From Casuarius casuarius (lineage: Eukaryota > Chordata > Aves > Casuariiformes > Casuariidae): DNA of 64,000 nucleotides. Position 1 is the stretch's first letter; each line of letters begins with the position of its first letter. Positions 12,593-25,745 of this stretch are shown in pieces. A model generated the notes under the pieces. That model did no database searches. It saw only the letters and a program-made list of their open reading frames with translations, and was not told the DNA's origin. A program made the translations under genes and the position numbers. The stretch lies in contig PTFA01000011.1 of assembly GCA_003342895.1 (NCBI GenBank), positions 8,271,081 through 8,335,080 of the forward strand, given 5' to 3'.

Positions 12593-13961
12593 GGAAGTTG
12601 AAAAGAATTTTGTCCCTTGAATTGTTGAAGGAAAGACTTATAAAAGAATAGAAATTACAGGCTGAAAAGAAAAGCTGAAAACAGGAAAAGAATAATGTAA
12701 TTTTCACCTACCTAAATTAAAATATATAATGAATATTGCACTTCCTGATTAAAACTCAAGCTATTCTTTCTAATGGTTTGAGGCTTAACTTACTGAAACC
12801 AGTGGATAATGTACAGCTAGTGCTTCTCTCAACCTTTTTTCCTGCATTGAACTTTTCTTTTTAATTTACATACTTGCAGATAAAACAAAGATGGGAGTTT
12901 ATAGCTTGCTATTGATTAAACTCTTTCTCCAGTTGATTTAATTAGGTCCTTTGCTCCTTGAAGATCTGATCTGAAGCTTAGATATGGATCCATTGCCTCA
13001 GGCATTCAAGCTAAGGTGATGGAAGGAAGCAATGAGCCCATTGTGAGTGCCTTGGAATTGAGAGAGGTGAGGAAAGCCATTAAACAATCAGTCAGGATTG
13101 CTTGCCTTTAATAGAAAACTCTCTAGTGCTGAAGTGTTGAAGTTACTATTGGGAACATAGATATGCAAATGAAAGCATAGCTAGCAGTATATATGCAGAC
13201 TGATAAAGAGGGAGATTCTCTTTGAGCAAATTCTATATATATTTGTATTCAGTCCATGACCCAGTATTTGGATGTGATTGGAGAAATAAGAGGAGGCTGA
13301 AAGACAATGTTTAGGCCTCATACAAAGGCATGATATATGAGCTTTATGTATGGTTACTCTAAATGGATGCAAGGACATTCCCAGATGTGTGTGACCTATC
13401 GACAACATAGCAAGAGAGTAGTACTATAAAGCGAGATGTCACTGATGTTACAGTAAGAATAACTAATTTCTGTTTGACAGTTATTTTTAGAAATATGACA
13501 ACTAATGAGACTGCAGTTAATCTGACAACTGTTCTCTAGCATCTCAGACCTTTTTTGTGGAGGCTGTCCCTTTCCTGAACTTAAGACATTCAGCTTTCAA
13601 TTCATTCATATTCTTAAGCTTTCAGAAGCAAACGTGAAAATCTTTGTACTCTCTAGCTATTTTCCCATGAGCCAAGTAACATTAACTCCATGCACATATG
13701 GGATGTAAAGCTAGCTCTAGAATACAAACTTACCGCTACATATTTAAGTGAAATCAAAATAAGGAAGTCCAGAATAAGATGACTGCATTTCCTAAAAGCA
13801 TTTCAACAAGTTTCTCTTTGCATTTTCAAATTTAATAGTATGTTATTTCAAATTCCAACTAAACTTTCCGCTATTAAAATGCTGGAGTTTATATGATAGG
13901 GCCTATATATAAGCTCACTTAAGAATTAAATGTGTAGTGCCAGATCTTTAGGCAGGCTCAG

Positions 13962-14009
13962 ATAAAGCAATACGAAGTGATACAAATAAAGCAATATGAA
14001 GTGATACAA
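13962..14009 (+). repeat. 24-nt tandem duplication
   Basis: The unit ATAAAGCAATAYGAAGTGAT plus ACAA occurs twice head to tail (13962-13985 and 13986-14009) with a single C/T difference, so it is a recent local duplication. Confidence 0.95.
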
Positions 14010-14159
14010 ATGACTTCAACAGAATTAGGTTTACTAATGCCAAAGTGCAGAATGCCAGTTGGGAAAAATGATCATCTTTACTTCAAGCACTGAATAGTAT
14101 ATTGTCTTTTGTTTCTTGGACACTAGAACTTGAAATATATGAAAGCTAGCAAATACCTC

Positions 14160-14176
14160 TTTTTTTTTTTTTTCCC

Positions 14177-14235
<59 letters not shown>
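14160..14235 (+). repeat. Poly-T followed by a (GT)27 microsatellite
   Basis: T14 and CCCCTCT precede an uninterrupted (GT)27 array from 14181 to 14234. It is long enough to be length-polymorphic. On the minus strand it reads as Thr-His repeats, the source of a spurious ORF. Confidence 0.97.
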
Positions 14236-14237
<2 letters not shown>

Positions 14238-14364
14238 TGTCATGTGACAGGCAGAGAATCAGGATTAATGAACTGAAACTGTAGGGAAAAGGGAGATTGT
14301 TTTCCCATGTCTTTGTAACTGGAATGTAAGCATGAAAGATGAAGTATATTTGAACTCAGGTATT

Positions 14365-14410
14365 TGGCAGTTAGTCCAACCTCCTGCTGAAAGCAGGGCT
14401 AACTTAAAAT
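14365..14410 (-). mobile_element. CR1 LINE 3' fragment
   Basis: The segment carries the conserved CR1 3'-region phrase TAGTCCAACCTCCTGCT, followed by AAAGCAGGGCTAAC, read here as the reverse complement of the element. Flanking sequence does not extend the match clearly, so this is a short, degraded remnant. Right boundary uncertain; the similarity may continue weakly to about 14500. Confidence 0.65.
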
Positions 14411-17400
14411 TTCACACTCTTGATAATTCTATTTTATTTCATGGATACTAAATTAAAGACTCTGACTTAATCCTGAGGCAAGTTTTCCAAATTCAATTGG
14501 CAAGAGAGATTTTTTTTTTCCTGCTATGCAGTACTATGCTAACAAAGGTCTACCCATTTTACCAAAATATGCCATACCCATGTAATAAAACTGGGGGAAC
14601 ATGGGAGAGAGAGATGTACCATCTGTCTCAAACTTCAATAAAGACATGAGGAATGTCTCCAGGAGCTGTGGATGGGGCAAGTGTTACGCTGGGGCCAGTG
14701 AAGTCCAGATCTTCATAACTCTCAATTTCTCTGGGTCTTATTTCCCTCCTGCGCTAAGCCCAGTGCTGCATATGCAGCAGCCTCTGGGGAATGGCAGTAC
14801 TGCCTGGCAGAGGAAATGCGCTGTGCCTGTGCTGGAGCCCTCGGGCACTGCCACCAGCTCTGAAGTATTGCACGTGGGTGGTGACAGATAGGAACTTTTG
14901 TTCCGTAGCCATCTCAGACTCAGCTGCCTCTTTTCCCTACACACAGTCGACTTTGAACAAGTAAATAAAAGGGAGAGAGAACTGTTACATAGGCATGGGA
15001 CAACAGCAGCTTTTTCTATGCATGATCTTAAATGTGGGGACCAGTGGCGATGCAAGGTGTACCTTGGAACCTTTCTCTGCTGATGTCTCGTAGTGAACGT
15101 TACACAGTATTAACTATTTAATAATTTCCAGTTAGAATCTTCTTGTATTTCTTTTTCTTGTCCTTTTAACTAAATTATGTTGCATTAAATAAAAATGTGC
15201 AAGTAAATAAGAGAAATTCTTTTCAGTGCTACCTTTGGAGTTGCACTTTCAAAATGCTGCTTTGCTTACTGTGTGGCTGGTCACAGGATCTTCTCAAAAA
15301 TCTCTAGATATTTCAGTAATTTGTTTTTCTTTTGCTGCCTTCCGTACTAGTTATCCTACTCAGTAAGGATTAACTATTCCACCTCTCTTGTAGGGGAAAA
15401 GAGGAAAGTATATGGACTTGGTCAGGGAGAAAATAAAAAAAAAAGAGGAAAGCAGCTATTTGCAAATAATTCCCTGTTGTCATTGCCAACCATAAATGGA
15501 AATTAGCTGTCTTCTAGAGGAATTTTCATATTTTCCGAGAGTCAGTTGGGAGAAAAATGCTGTGGCTTCTTACCATTTAAAAAAGGCAAAACCCAAAAAC
15601 CACCTGGAAACTTCAGTCTTGGTTTACTTCATTCTGTAGGAGCTGGCTTCTCTCCTCCCACTTCTGCTCTTAACTCTTCAGGGCTCATGTCAACTTCTGC
15701 TGGGCCTGCAAGCTGTCTCTGCAAGTCATTGATCTTTCAAGAAATTGAACTGGCTTCCAGTACTGGGGAGGGTACTCTTGTGACTTGAATTTTGCCCCAA
15801 TTCATGTGTCCGGCATTTAAAATACTCCATAACTGGGGCTTGTCCTTTATTTTGTTGCCAAAACACCCATGTTAAAAACAAACAAAAGCTCCAAAATCTT
15901 CCTTGTTTCTTCCTCAATTTAGGATGGGTAGAAAAATGTGTTTTAGAGGTGGGCTAAGCATTTGGGAATTCTTTTAGAAAACGAATAGAAATTATAAGAT
16001 GAGACAGCATGTGTCAATCACGTTGGACTGTTATTGTAGTTTTTATTACAGATCTGTACAGATCTCGTGTACTTTGTATGCTCCAACTATTCTGCTCTTG
16101 CCTTTGTGGTTCAGATTGTATCACTCAGTTTCATTCAAGGGACCTGTTCCCTTGATCTTTTTCACACCCTAGTTGCTATGTCACTCCAGACCCCCATGTG
16201 ATGTGGAACGAAAGTGCCTCCCTAGGCAAAACCGTGTGGTGGTTAAGTAGTTGCAAATGTGGTATATATAAATTGTAATAGATGACTGTGGCGAATACTG
16301 TGGAGTAAGTACTAAGCCAAAGATTACTCCAAATGCTATGTGGTGTGAACTCAATCAGGCAATTCTAAGCAGAGCTAGGAAAATGCAGGATGCAAGCCAG
16401 TCCAAACCAACTGGTGTGGGGAATAGGGATTAATCTTGTAGTATCCATGTAGCCCCTGAAAAATTTGGAAAGACTGCTACTGTTGTAAATTGTTTTGTAA
16501 CATCAGGCTAAATATCACAGAAACTGAACATCACCATAGCTTTCCCGTTAGAAGATACTTCTCAGAGGCAGCATTCTGCTGTAATACGACTTTGGGCTAT
16601 ATTTCTCCACTTTTCTGACACAATTTGCCCTCATCCTCAGGCAACCGTATTCTCTTAAATGTAGAGATTCTTTTTTCTCTCTTCAGGTCATTGAAGTTAG
16701 GTTGTTTCCTCCATCCTCTAACAGACTTTTAAATATGCAAGCAACTAATTGGCCATTTTACTCTACTCAGAAGGTTATTGCATTATCATAAATTTGTTAG
16801 CACAGCATCTCTTTCCAGGGAAGAAGATAAATGCATTTAATTATATTGTTTTGACTTGTCTAGAGATATAGCCTAAAACATTCCTCTTCCCTGGTTTTAA
16901 CCCCTTCTGCCTCTTCAGTAACATATGGTCTGGATAATGAGGCATACTTGGGTGTCTCCGTTTTGATTCTGGCATTTAGAAGATAAACAGAACTGCATGT
17001 CCAAGAAATGAACAGAAAAGCCCCTACTATTGCTCCCACAGGTTTCCAATGAAAGCTTGGGACCCAATGGAAATAAGCTATCATTGTAACTGGCAGTGTA
17101 TACATATGGTACTGTTCATTATGGTACAATATGAAGTAAATGTGGGATAGCTGAGTTTTTCACATTCCAAATTTCTGGACACATACAAGAAAATATGAAG
17201 TCTAGCATGAAGAACCATCTTTATCGATCAGTTGTCAGGAGTGACACTGACAGTCCCCCAGAAAAGCACTTCATGCTCGTGTTTACTACTTGTGCCATGG
17301 GACATGAGGAAAATGCATTTTGTTGGTCACAAATGCTCTTTCATGAGAAGCCAGGAAATGGCTCTTAGAGTGTGAGTCATTTCAGTATCCCTTACTGTCT

Positions 17401-18574
17401 AATTCTCTTGATTATATCTTTTAATATAAATGGAGTCTTGAGAGTTGTGGCCAAGATATAGGCAGTAGAAGACCTGGCAAAGCAATCCTGGTTGTATATT
17501 GTTATGAGCTTAATCCTCAAGTCTCTACTCAGCTCAAATGCCATTTCAGCTAGCAACAATTAAAGGGAGAGGAGTACACGCTGTTATACAAAAGATAATA
17601 TCAGATGATTAATACATGTGCTGGCCATTTTATTCCCTCATTGAAAATGTGCTGAATTATCACTTCTGCCAGAAATTCTAAGTGCTTCAGCCCGAAGCAT
17701 ATCTCATGTGAATCATTTTTGGCTTCTCTAGTAGAGTTTCTCATACAGGATTCTTAATAATACATATTGAAAAGGGCAATTCATAATTCTCTGATAAGCA
17801 GAGCTTTGGATTCAGCAGTTTGTTTTTCTTTAACTGTGGGCTGTAGGTAATGCATGATTTAATAAAGTTACTTGAGCATTCCCTTCTGAGCACTGATCGT
17901 GGTAGAATAATACAAATGATTGATGTTCCTTCCTTTATGGTAAGCCAAAAAAGCTGATCATGATATCATAAAAAAGAAATAGCATTTTATAGCAGCAATC
18001 AAAGTTGAATGAAGGCTAATGAATTAAAGGGGGAAGTTTTAGTACCTCTTTTAAGAAAAATTCCAAGTATTTTATTGGATACGTTTATATAGATTCTAAC
18101 GTATGGTTCTCTTTATAGAATAGATATGATAGTTTTTGCTGTCACATTTAGTGTTTAGCAAAAACATTCTAAAAGCAAATAACTGCAAATGGTTTTACTA
18201 AAGAACAGACTCTGATTAGAATAATTAAATATTGCTTTATTTTATAGGTATGCAACTGATATGTAAATGAAAGAACATAAATATTTTCTATTGTGGACAG
18301 CATTTATTGAAAGACATGTGCAGTTTCTCTTAGGTAACTTCATTATGTGTAAAGCCTTCCTGTGAAGACTGTTGTTCTTCTCACTTGCCAAAATTTTTTT
18401 TTTCTTCCTGTTCTGTTCTCCTTCTCCCTCCCCTTTAAAAATCCATCCAGAAGGTAGAGGTTTATTATTAGGAATCCCTGATAGTTTAGAGTCATGATTT
18501 GATCATGGTCTAAAGCCATGGTCATGTGGTCACTTAATCTATCCTAAGTTTAAGCTGCTGCCAATGAAGGCAGT
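14411..18574. other. Non-coding with GC-richer patches
   Basis: Patches at 14.59-15.08 and 15.54-15.85 kb are GC-richer than their surroundings and carry overlapping ORFs on both strands; no family was recognised. Confidence 0.55.
16050..16065. repeat. 16-bp perfect palindrome
   Basis: AGATCTGTACAGATCT reads the same on both strands and contains two AGATCT half elements around GTAC. It may be chance or a dimeric factor site. Confidence 0.8.
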
Positions 18575-19050
18575 TTCACCGTTCCTCTTCCGTGTTTGTA
18601 GCTGTTTACTCTTGCCTTCTCCTTTGTGCTCCCTGTAGTATTTATGAAGGTAACACATAGCTTGGATCACACAACTGGTCTGGGTGAAAAACTTAACCAA
18701 TAAAAAGAAAATAGCCGGCTCGCTGGATGTCCACATGAATTATAATGTAACCAGAACTGAGCAAACAGCTAGGTGGATTGCCTCTCTTACAGGGACAAAA
18801 GCTTTGATGCATTGAAGATGAAACCTAGGTATGCTGCTAGTTAAGGCATAGGGAGTAGGGCAGAGGAGTTGCGTGACAGAAGAGAAATTGCCACAGGTGG
18901 TTTCGGGTTAATTAGGAGTCCGAGGGCGAAGCTTTCTACCTAACAAAACTTGCGTCTTCTAAAACGCTGCTCATAGAGACGCATTCCTCTCTTCCTTCCA
19001 TGTTCCTTGACTTGGAAGTCGAAGCATGCTGTCTGAGGATCATCCGTCAT
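18575..19050 (+). promoter_or_regulatory. CpG-enriched candidate promoter
   Basis: About 13 CpG dinucleotides fall in this stretch, nine of them between 18871 and 19047, while CpG is very rare in the surrounding tens of kilobases. A CCAAT pentamer (18697-18701) runs directly into a TATA-like ATAAAAAG (18700-18707), followed by CCGGCTCGCTGG. The segment lies upstream of a consensus donor at 19128 and about 18 kb upstream of the exon at 36871, on the same strand. It could be an alternative promoter of that gene, a distal enhancer, or simply a local GC-rich island. The promoter call is inferred from composition and these motifs only. Confidence 0.25.
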
Positions 19051-19127
19051 TGACAGGTTTACAGCACAGGGCCAGATGTTTTTCCTAGGCCATGAAGATC
19101 CATTTTCTCTGCAACATTAAGCACCTG
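18890..19127 (+). other. Candidate 5' untranslated exon (5' end unknown)
   Basis: The right edge is a strong donor: CACCTG followed by GTAAGT at 19128-19133. Two ATGs occur in the last 110 bases. The first, at 19026, opens a short reading frame that ends in TAG before the donor. The second, at 19092, stays open for 12 codons to the donor. If this exon is joined to the acceptor at 36871, the second frame continues 18 codons and ends at a TGA (36925-36927) that overlaps the main ATG as ATGA. The left boundary was chosen only from the CpG-rich start and is not a real prediction. No transcript evidence is available. Confidence 0.2.
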
Positions 19128-19133
19128 GTAAGT

Positions 19134-22100
19134 TCAAATCCAATTGATTGAGGATCAACAGGTAGTTCATTTTGTTCTTTGAGTCAGTTGTGAGTGACAG
19201 TTGTTAATTTACTGCCACATCAGAGTACAATAAAATTTCCATGAGCGTTGTCTCTGGCTAACAACATGCAAATATTTTTTTTCTAGTTTAGTGGTTTCAT
19301 TTTTATTTCTTTACTCCTGGAAAGCTTAGATTTCTAATGGTTAATTCAGCAAAGCTATACTGTCACACATAAGAGACAGGAATCCGAGACAGAAACAATC
19401 AGGGAAGAATGAAACATAGATATCTGTGTTTATGGATTGTTGGCTTTAGAATCTTGGTGTTGGATGTCTGATACTTTTCTGCATAGTCTCTCTGTATGAA
19501 GTATTAGAAGTTATGGTTTTAATATCTATATCGATAAAAGATTTATTGTTCCCAGTGAAGGGATGTTGTTGTCAGACACATAACATTGACAAAAATTTGA
19601 ATGTAAATTCATTGCAATGGAAGAGGCACGTCAATATATGATCAGATATATGTTGTTTAGATGCACATAAACACACATGCCTTGTATGAATACTTACTTG
19701 CTTTGTTACTATTACAGCATTAACCATCTTGCACTTAGTTCTATCTTAGAGCTAGCTGTACTGCTAAGGAGGAAGTTCACTGAGGATATTTTGGGCAAAA
19801 GGCATGAAGTGAACTGAAATATTAGACATTTTTTGGAGAACCTGGCAAAGCTGTGGATCAGATACATGTCAGCAGAGGAGGAGAACTAGAATTTAAAACG
19901 CTAAGAGAGAAGAGTAGATAAAAGAAGGACAAAGTTAAGGGAAAAAAAATGAAGAACTTTGTGCCTGAAACAAAGGAAGGTGTTAAAGGATATCAGGAGT
20001 GGGTGAATGTGTAAAATTGTCCAGTTTCCAAGATACTTATTAATTGATGTGCCATTGTCAAAGAGATAAGCTTCTGTAGGTGTTCATGTGTCTAATAACA
20101 ACCTGCATCTTTAGCTGCATGAGTGCTTACAAAAATGGCCCATATCCATTTAGAACCCTAAATGGATTCAAGGATCTTTGGTTCTCAGGCTGTTTTATGC
20201 TTTTGGAATTTTTACCCGTTGTGATCAAACCTAAATGGTAATAAAACTAAAAACTGCAGTTAGAAGGGATTGAAAGGGAATGGTTGATACGATGTAATGG
20301 AGCTTGAGAATAATTGAATCAAAATGAGAACCAAGAGCTTAAGTGAGCATTTAGCTGTGCAGGCAAAAAGGAAGAAAATTATCTTTAATGTGTGGAAGAA
20401 GCAGCACAAAGATTTATGTATGGTCTGGATTAGGAAGGCTAGAGAAAGGTGAAACAAAAATGACATTTTATTACAGGCTTGAGTGACAGGGAGGATGCTG
20501 GTAATGTAGCGCTTGGGTGGGAGGACTGAGAGTTCTATTTTGGTCATGTTAAGCTGATGACATGCCAGCTTGGTGAGGTATCAGTGAGACAGCTGAGATA
20601 AGAGATTAGGTAGAAGAGGGAAGACCGGGACTGGAGAGGTTAATCTATGATTTGTCAATAAAGTTGCTTATGAATTTTGTTTAGTAAACAGTTTTGTTAA
20701 ATAGAATCACAAAATAAAAACAAAGACCATTGAGGATAACTAGATATTTTTAATAAGGAGGTACATTTATTGCAGGTTTCATGACTTGAAGATAGATCTG
20801 CTAACAGAAGTGGTTCTTCTCATATCTTCTATTACTGTAACAGGGGTGTTGATTTATGTTTGAATGGAGACAGTGATCCATTAAAATAAATTGCCTGAAT
20901 GTTTGCCCAGCAGATCAGATTGACTTCCATGTGTGAAATTTAGTATTTTAGACTTAGAGTTGTATAACAGGTTGCATTAAATGGAAGAGCAGTGAAACTG
21001 TATTGTGTCATTCCTGTACTGTTTTGTCACTTCCCCTCTTCTCATATTTTATTGTGAATCTGCTGTGTCACACTTGGTATAAAATTTAGTTCATCCTATT
21101 CCAGATGTTCAGAGAAGACCAATATTTTCTCTATAATATATTCTGTATTATGGAAAACTGAAACAGATGCTTTGCCAAGTACGAAGTAAATAAACTGCTT
21201 AAAGAATGTGATGATATAGTTGGCTTAATTTATATGTAAATGTGAGCAATGCTATTTTAGATTAGTGCAGCAAATTGCGAAAAGTGGAGTCTCATAAATA
21301 TCAGCTTCTGAAGACTGGAGTCTGAATATTTAAAAAGGGAAAGTTTTTGCAGGGAATTTGGTTTCTTGAATGCCAAATTTACCCATTTGGAAAATAGGGA
21401 CTATCAGTCTTCAAACTGCTTGTCAGGAGCTTTGGATTTTCTTATTTTTCACAGTAATCAAACATGCTGTAATTTTTATTCATGCGCTCCATTATTATTT
21501 GTCTAAATCTTCCTTCCCTGCAAAGTAGTGCAACATCTATTGCTTTGAAGAATGTCAGCAGCTTGTCAATCATCAATTGTTTTGTATTTGCTTATGTTTT
21601 ATCTGTGAGAATATTTTTAACTGGATTATACTGGGGGAGGGGAGGAAAGATCTGTGTTCAATAGGCACACTTAAGAGAATTTTTCCCAGTGTACAGATAA
21701 AGGTACTGTCTTCCAAGACATATTTGAGAGTGTGTCCCAATGTGTATCATCTTTGGTCCACTGCAAAGCACAGCAGCGTATTTTAACATACTCTTTTTCT
21801 TGACTTCAGTTTAACTTTTGTTGTTTCATCAATGCCAACTTCAGACAAGAATTTAAAAAGCTGGGAGAGGAAGTGTTTGTTTTATGAAAACAAGATTTTG
21901 ATTTGTCATTTGCCAGTACTTCAGTTCTTGGCTCTTAATCTGCTTCAGTGCTCTGCATAAGCAGTTTCTTTGTGGACCTAGGAGATACCTTGGGGGACCC
22001 TTAAACAGTTTCATGGTAGCATCATTTCAGCCCAAGAGGGAAAATCAATGTTATTTCAACTGTTAACCAAATGGTTAGGGAAGGAAGTATTTGATAACAA

Positions 22101-25100
22101 GTGGTACGCGCACAGACTCAGATTGTTGTAGATTTCTTAATTGCAGATAGATCATCCAATAGTGATGACTTCAGTAAAGCCTCAGGCAGTAAAGTTTGGC
22201 TGTGTTAGGGTGTTGGTATCTGTGAAGGATACTAATGAAATAATGCAGCAGGGGGACATAAAAGAGACGGAAACAGTATAAGGAAATTTAAGTATTTTGT
22301 TTGAGATGCAGAAATTCTTGAATTGTTCTGTGGTTATGCAAAAGAAGCTTTATCAGTATTATTTCTTAATTATGATCATTGTGTTAGAGATTTCAAATTG
22401 AGTAGGTGCTCTCTCTGCAAGATACAGCCTTATCATACTGTAGGTACATACAACAGTTTAAGGTATTCTCTAAACTCATGCATTGTATGTGAGAAAACTG
22501 AGAAGAAATCTATGAACCTTTTTCCATTTTTGTATTTCTCCCCAAACATACAAAAGTCATTTTCTATCAGAGGATTGCAGAGAAGATACTTAGGGTTCAA
22601 CTTTGGGTCACAGGTTTTGAGCAGCACCTTTCTCAGTGCTTTTTTGTGCTAATGAAAATTAGTTTTCTCTCTGATAGAAACACTTGTTGTCTGTGGAGTT
22701 TTCCATGCAGAGACTAATGATAGTTTCCATGGTATTGTAAATACTCATTTCCCACGAGTACCTGTTACTTTTCTCCGGTTAAAAAGTTGGTGAATATTTT
22801 GTACTCTATAGACCAAGCTCTTTGTGATACTTGACAAGTTTTCTTTTTGTTTGCCAATGCATACAAGAGATCTCCAAGCTAGATTCTAACCAAAACAAAT
22901 TAAGTGTCCATTTTTCAGGAAATGAATGGAAAGTGGGTTGTGGTATGGGTTTGCACAGATAAGAGCCAAGCTTCAAAATAAATTTATTTTCCTCTCACTG
23001 ACAGTAAAAGAACTGGGAGAGAATAGCTCTGAATCAGTTAAATGTGTGCACAGAGCATGACTTTGAGGCATGTTATGAATCTCTTCATTAATACTGACTA
23101 GTTCATCTGACCGTATGGTAACTTCTTGAAGTGTTAAGTTTACGTTCTAGCCGTATGGGCCTAGCATCTAATCCAGTTCTTTTTTCTCATTGGTCATAGC
23201 ACCAGAGGGCTTCAAAAACCTGTGTGGCCAAGGTTTTCAGATTTATCTGAAAGAAAAAGAAAAAAAACCAAAAACAAAGTAATGGAAATACTGGATCAAA
23301 ATCGGTATTTAAAGAAAGGAACGACTGTAGACAGCATTAATTATGAGGTTAAATTATTGAGTTCCTTTCTTGTAGTGTCTTCCTTTCAGCAAGTTGAGAT
23401 ACATTAATGTTGCCTTTTTTGTGTTCTTAGAAAAGCAGTAATGCCTTCAGGAAAAGGCAGTAGAGCATAGTAGCACAAGCCAGTTCATGTATAGCTTTTC
23501 CTAACATCTAATTAACACAATTCGTTTCTGTCTCCAGTTCAGAGAGGAAGTATATGATATTGTTGTCTTCCTGGACTGATGTCGTCTTATTTCTGCATAA
23601 GTGTAATTTTCTAATAAGCATAAGACTTATTAGAAAATGAATGCTCCTTTAATTCAGTATTTCCATAGAGACAGCTGCTTCAATGGAAAGAAATAGAAAC
23701 TTCTCTAAAATCAAAGACAGAAATGTTTCTTAGAAGTTGATTTTGGCCTTTTTAAAATTAGACAGTCACAAGTCTTGTATGCTAGTCACTCCTGTAGTAG
23801 TCACAGATTGAGAGAAATGTTTAAATGAAAGGCTAAAATTGAAATGGTTAATAAGTCATAAATATGATCCCTGTAGATTTGGCCTTTTTTCTACCCATTC
23901 CTAATTATTCATCAGTTTCAAGTTAGTTTGTTCATAGTGGTTTACTACTAGTAAATCAATTGTTTACTTCTGTAAAGCTCCAACTGTCAGTTTCAGTCCA
24001 TCTCAAGAATATTTAAGCTTCAGTCTTTCAAGGTTTAAGAGCTAGTTTAGTTATTTGGTCCATGTGTTCACATTTCTGCTGATGTGACTGAATTCAGTGA
24101 TTCAAGATGTTTTATTTTCCTGCTCACCTGAGAGTGATTATACAGCAGTTCCTCTATTAGGAAAGGTCACACCAGTTATGGCAGGCACATCCATAACTTT
24201 TAAAATATGTTTATAGCTAGTGTCCATGATAGTTACAGGGAGTGCAGTACATGTGTGAGCATCTGATTACGCATCTGACATATAAAATGAATGAGAATCC
24301 ACACTAGAAGCTTGGGACCTGTCAAAACACTAGCTGGTTAATCTGAATTTTTAGTATATTAGATAGTCTGACAGAAAGCAATACTACTTTTTCTTTTTTT
24401 GGAGCTGTTTGTTTTCTTTTAGAAATGTTCCCTGCATTGATGGGAAAAATTGTGAATAAGAACTGTTTTCTGAGCTTTGGTTTGCTAGGCTGTCTGGGGA
24501 GCTGAAATTCCAGAATTTGTTATTGTGAAACATGCTTGTTTTGTTGTTGTTTATATTTTCAGGTGTTCTATAAGAATTTGGTTCCTCAGATTAGACATCC
24601 TTTCTGAGAGATGCAGCCTCCATTAGATAGATTGTCTTTCTCATATTCCTGGTTAGGACATTTTTAAGAGCTTAATAAAAAGAACCTTCTTTCTTTCTTT
24701 TCCTCCAATAATATTTAGAAACAAAACTTAAAATACATACTCTAATTTACTTTACTTTCTATACTAGTGTACGCTGACACTTTCTCTGTTTCTAAAGGAT
24801 GGAAATAATGGTTGGGGAGCACTATTACAAAGCAAAATTTGTAGGCTGTTCAGTCTTATCAGCCTGAGTTCTTTATGTTAGCTCTTTAACAGATACCTTC
24901 CAGAAATTAGTTTATGTCCTAGAACTGATTAGATGATTTAAACTGTGCTGTAGGGGATTTTGTCTTAAAAGGAGAAAACAAGGAAGAGGGGAGAAAGAAG
25001 AGGGATGATTTTCTTTTAAGTAGTTATCTGCATTTTCAAATTTATCTTTACATGGTGAAGAAAACTTTTTTACATATCTTGCTCTTGATGAAGTTTGGGG

Positions 25101-25474
25101 CTTTAAAACAGATTTTATTTGAGATTTAAATTCTAGAGAAATACTGAAAATGAGATTTCAAGTGTTACCTCAGATTCTTTCTTCTGTCATACTTTCTGTA
25201 TAGGAACAGGGAGCCAGTCACTGTCTGTGAGGAACTTGCTAGTGATATCTTAATTTTTCCTAGGTTGTTGAGACCTCACCAAAAAAATAAATTCCTTTCA
25301 TAAAGCGTAATGGAGAGAGATTATCAGGGGTAATAAAATAGCCCTTCTTGCATGTAGGCTCCTCTCCCTTCTCCCCCGCCTACTTTTGGCTATTTTCCTC
25401 ACAGGAGGCCAAAGCAAGACTAGCAGGACCATAAGGACCTGGATTCTGAAAGATTTATGTCCTGCATCCGCTAA
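19134..25474. other. Presumed intron or intergenic DNA
   Basis: Unique AT-rich sequence; the only clear structure is the hairpin at 23.6 kb. Confidence 0.55.
23606..23638. repeat. Perfect 13-bp inverted repeat (hairpin)
   Basis: ATTTTCTAATAAG (23606-23618) and CTTATTAGAAAAT (23626-23638) are exact reverse complements separated by CATAAGA. No coding sequence is nearby. Confidence 0.9.
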
Positions 25475-25745
25475 ACTTTCAGAGAATCACAGGTTGAGGT
25501 TGGAAGGCACCTCTGGACACCATCTAGTCCAGCCCCCCTGCTCAGTCAGGGTTACCTAGAGCACGTTGCCCAGGATCGTGTCCAGATGGCTTTTGAATAT
25601 CTCTGAGGATGGAGACTCTACAGCTTCTCTTGGCAATTTATTCCAGTGATCTGTCACCCTCACAGTAAAAAAGATTTTTCTCCTGTTCAGATGGAACTTC
25701 CTGTGTTTCAGTTTGTGCCCGTTGCCTCTCATCCTGTCTCTGGGA
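25475..25745 (-). mobile_element. CR1 LINE, 3' end, 5'-truncated
   Basis: The text from AGAATCACAGGTTGAGGTTGG onward has the typical CR1 3' untranslated order: GGAAGGCACCTCTGGA, CATCTAGTCCAGCCCCCCTG, CTGAGGATGGAGACTC, TTCCAGTGATCTGTCACC, then CCTCTCATCCTGTCTC. It reads from the element's 3' end at the left to its truncated 5' side at the right, so the element is on the minus strand. Only one AGAATCAC-type terminal octamer is visible. It is comparatively well preserved and therefore younger than the copies at 41.7 and 60.5 kb. It ends at a perfect foldback (25739-25766). Confidence 0.9.

Larger units (their letters stand above)
8531..13961. other. Non-coding, unique DNA
   Basis: A slightly GC-richer patch at 11.18-11.44 kb has open frames on both strands and an AAGTAAGT donor-like site at its right edge, but no acceptor or recognisable protein. 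Confidence 0.55.

Noticed and set aside
14034..14243. Minus-strand ORF with Thr-His repeats
   Set aside because: It is produced by the (GT)n microsatellite.
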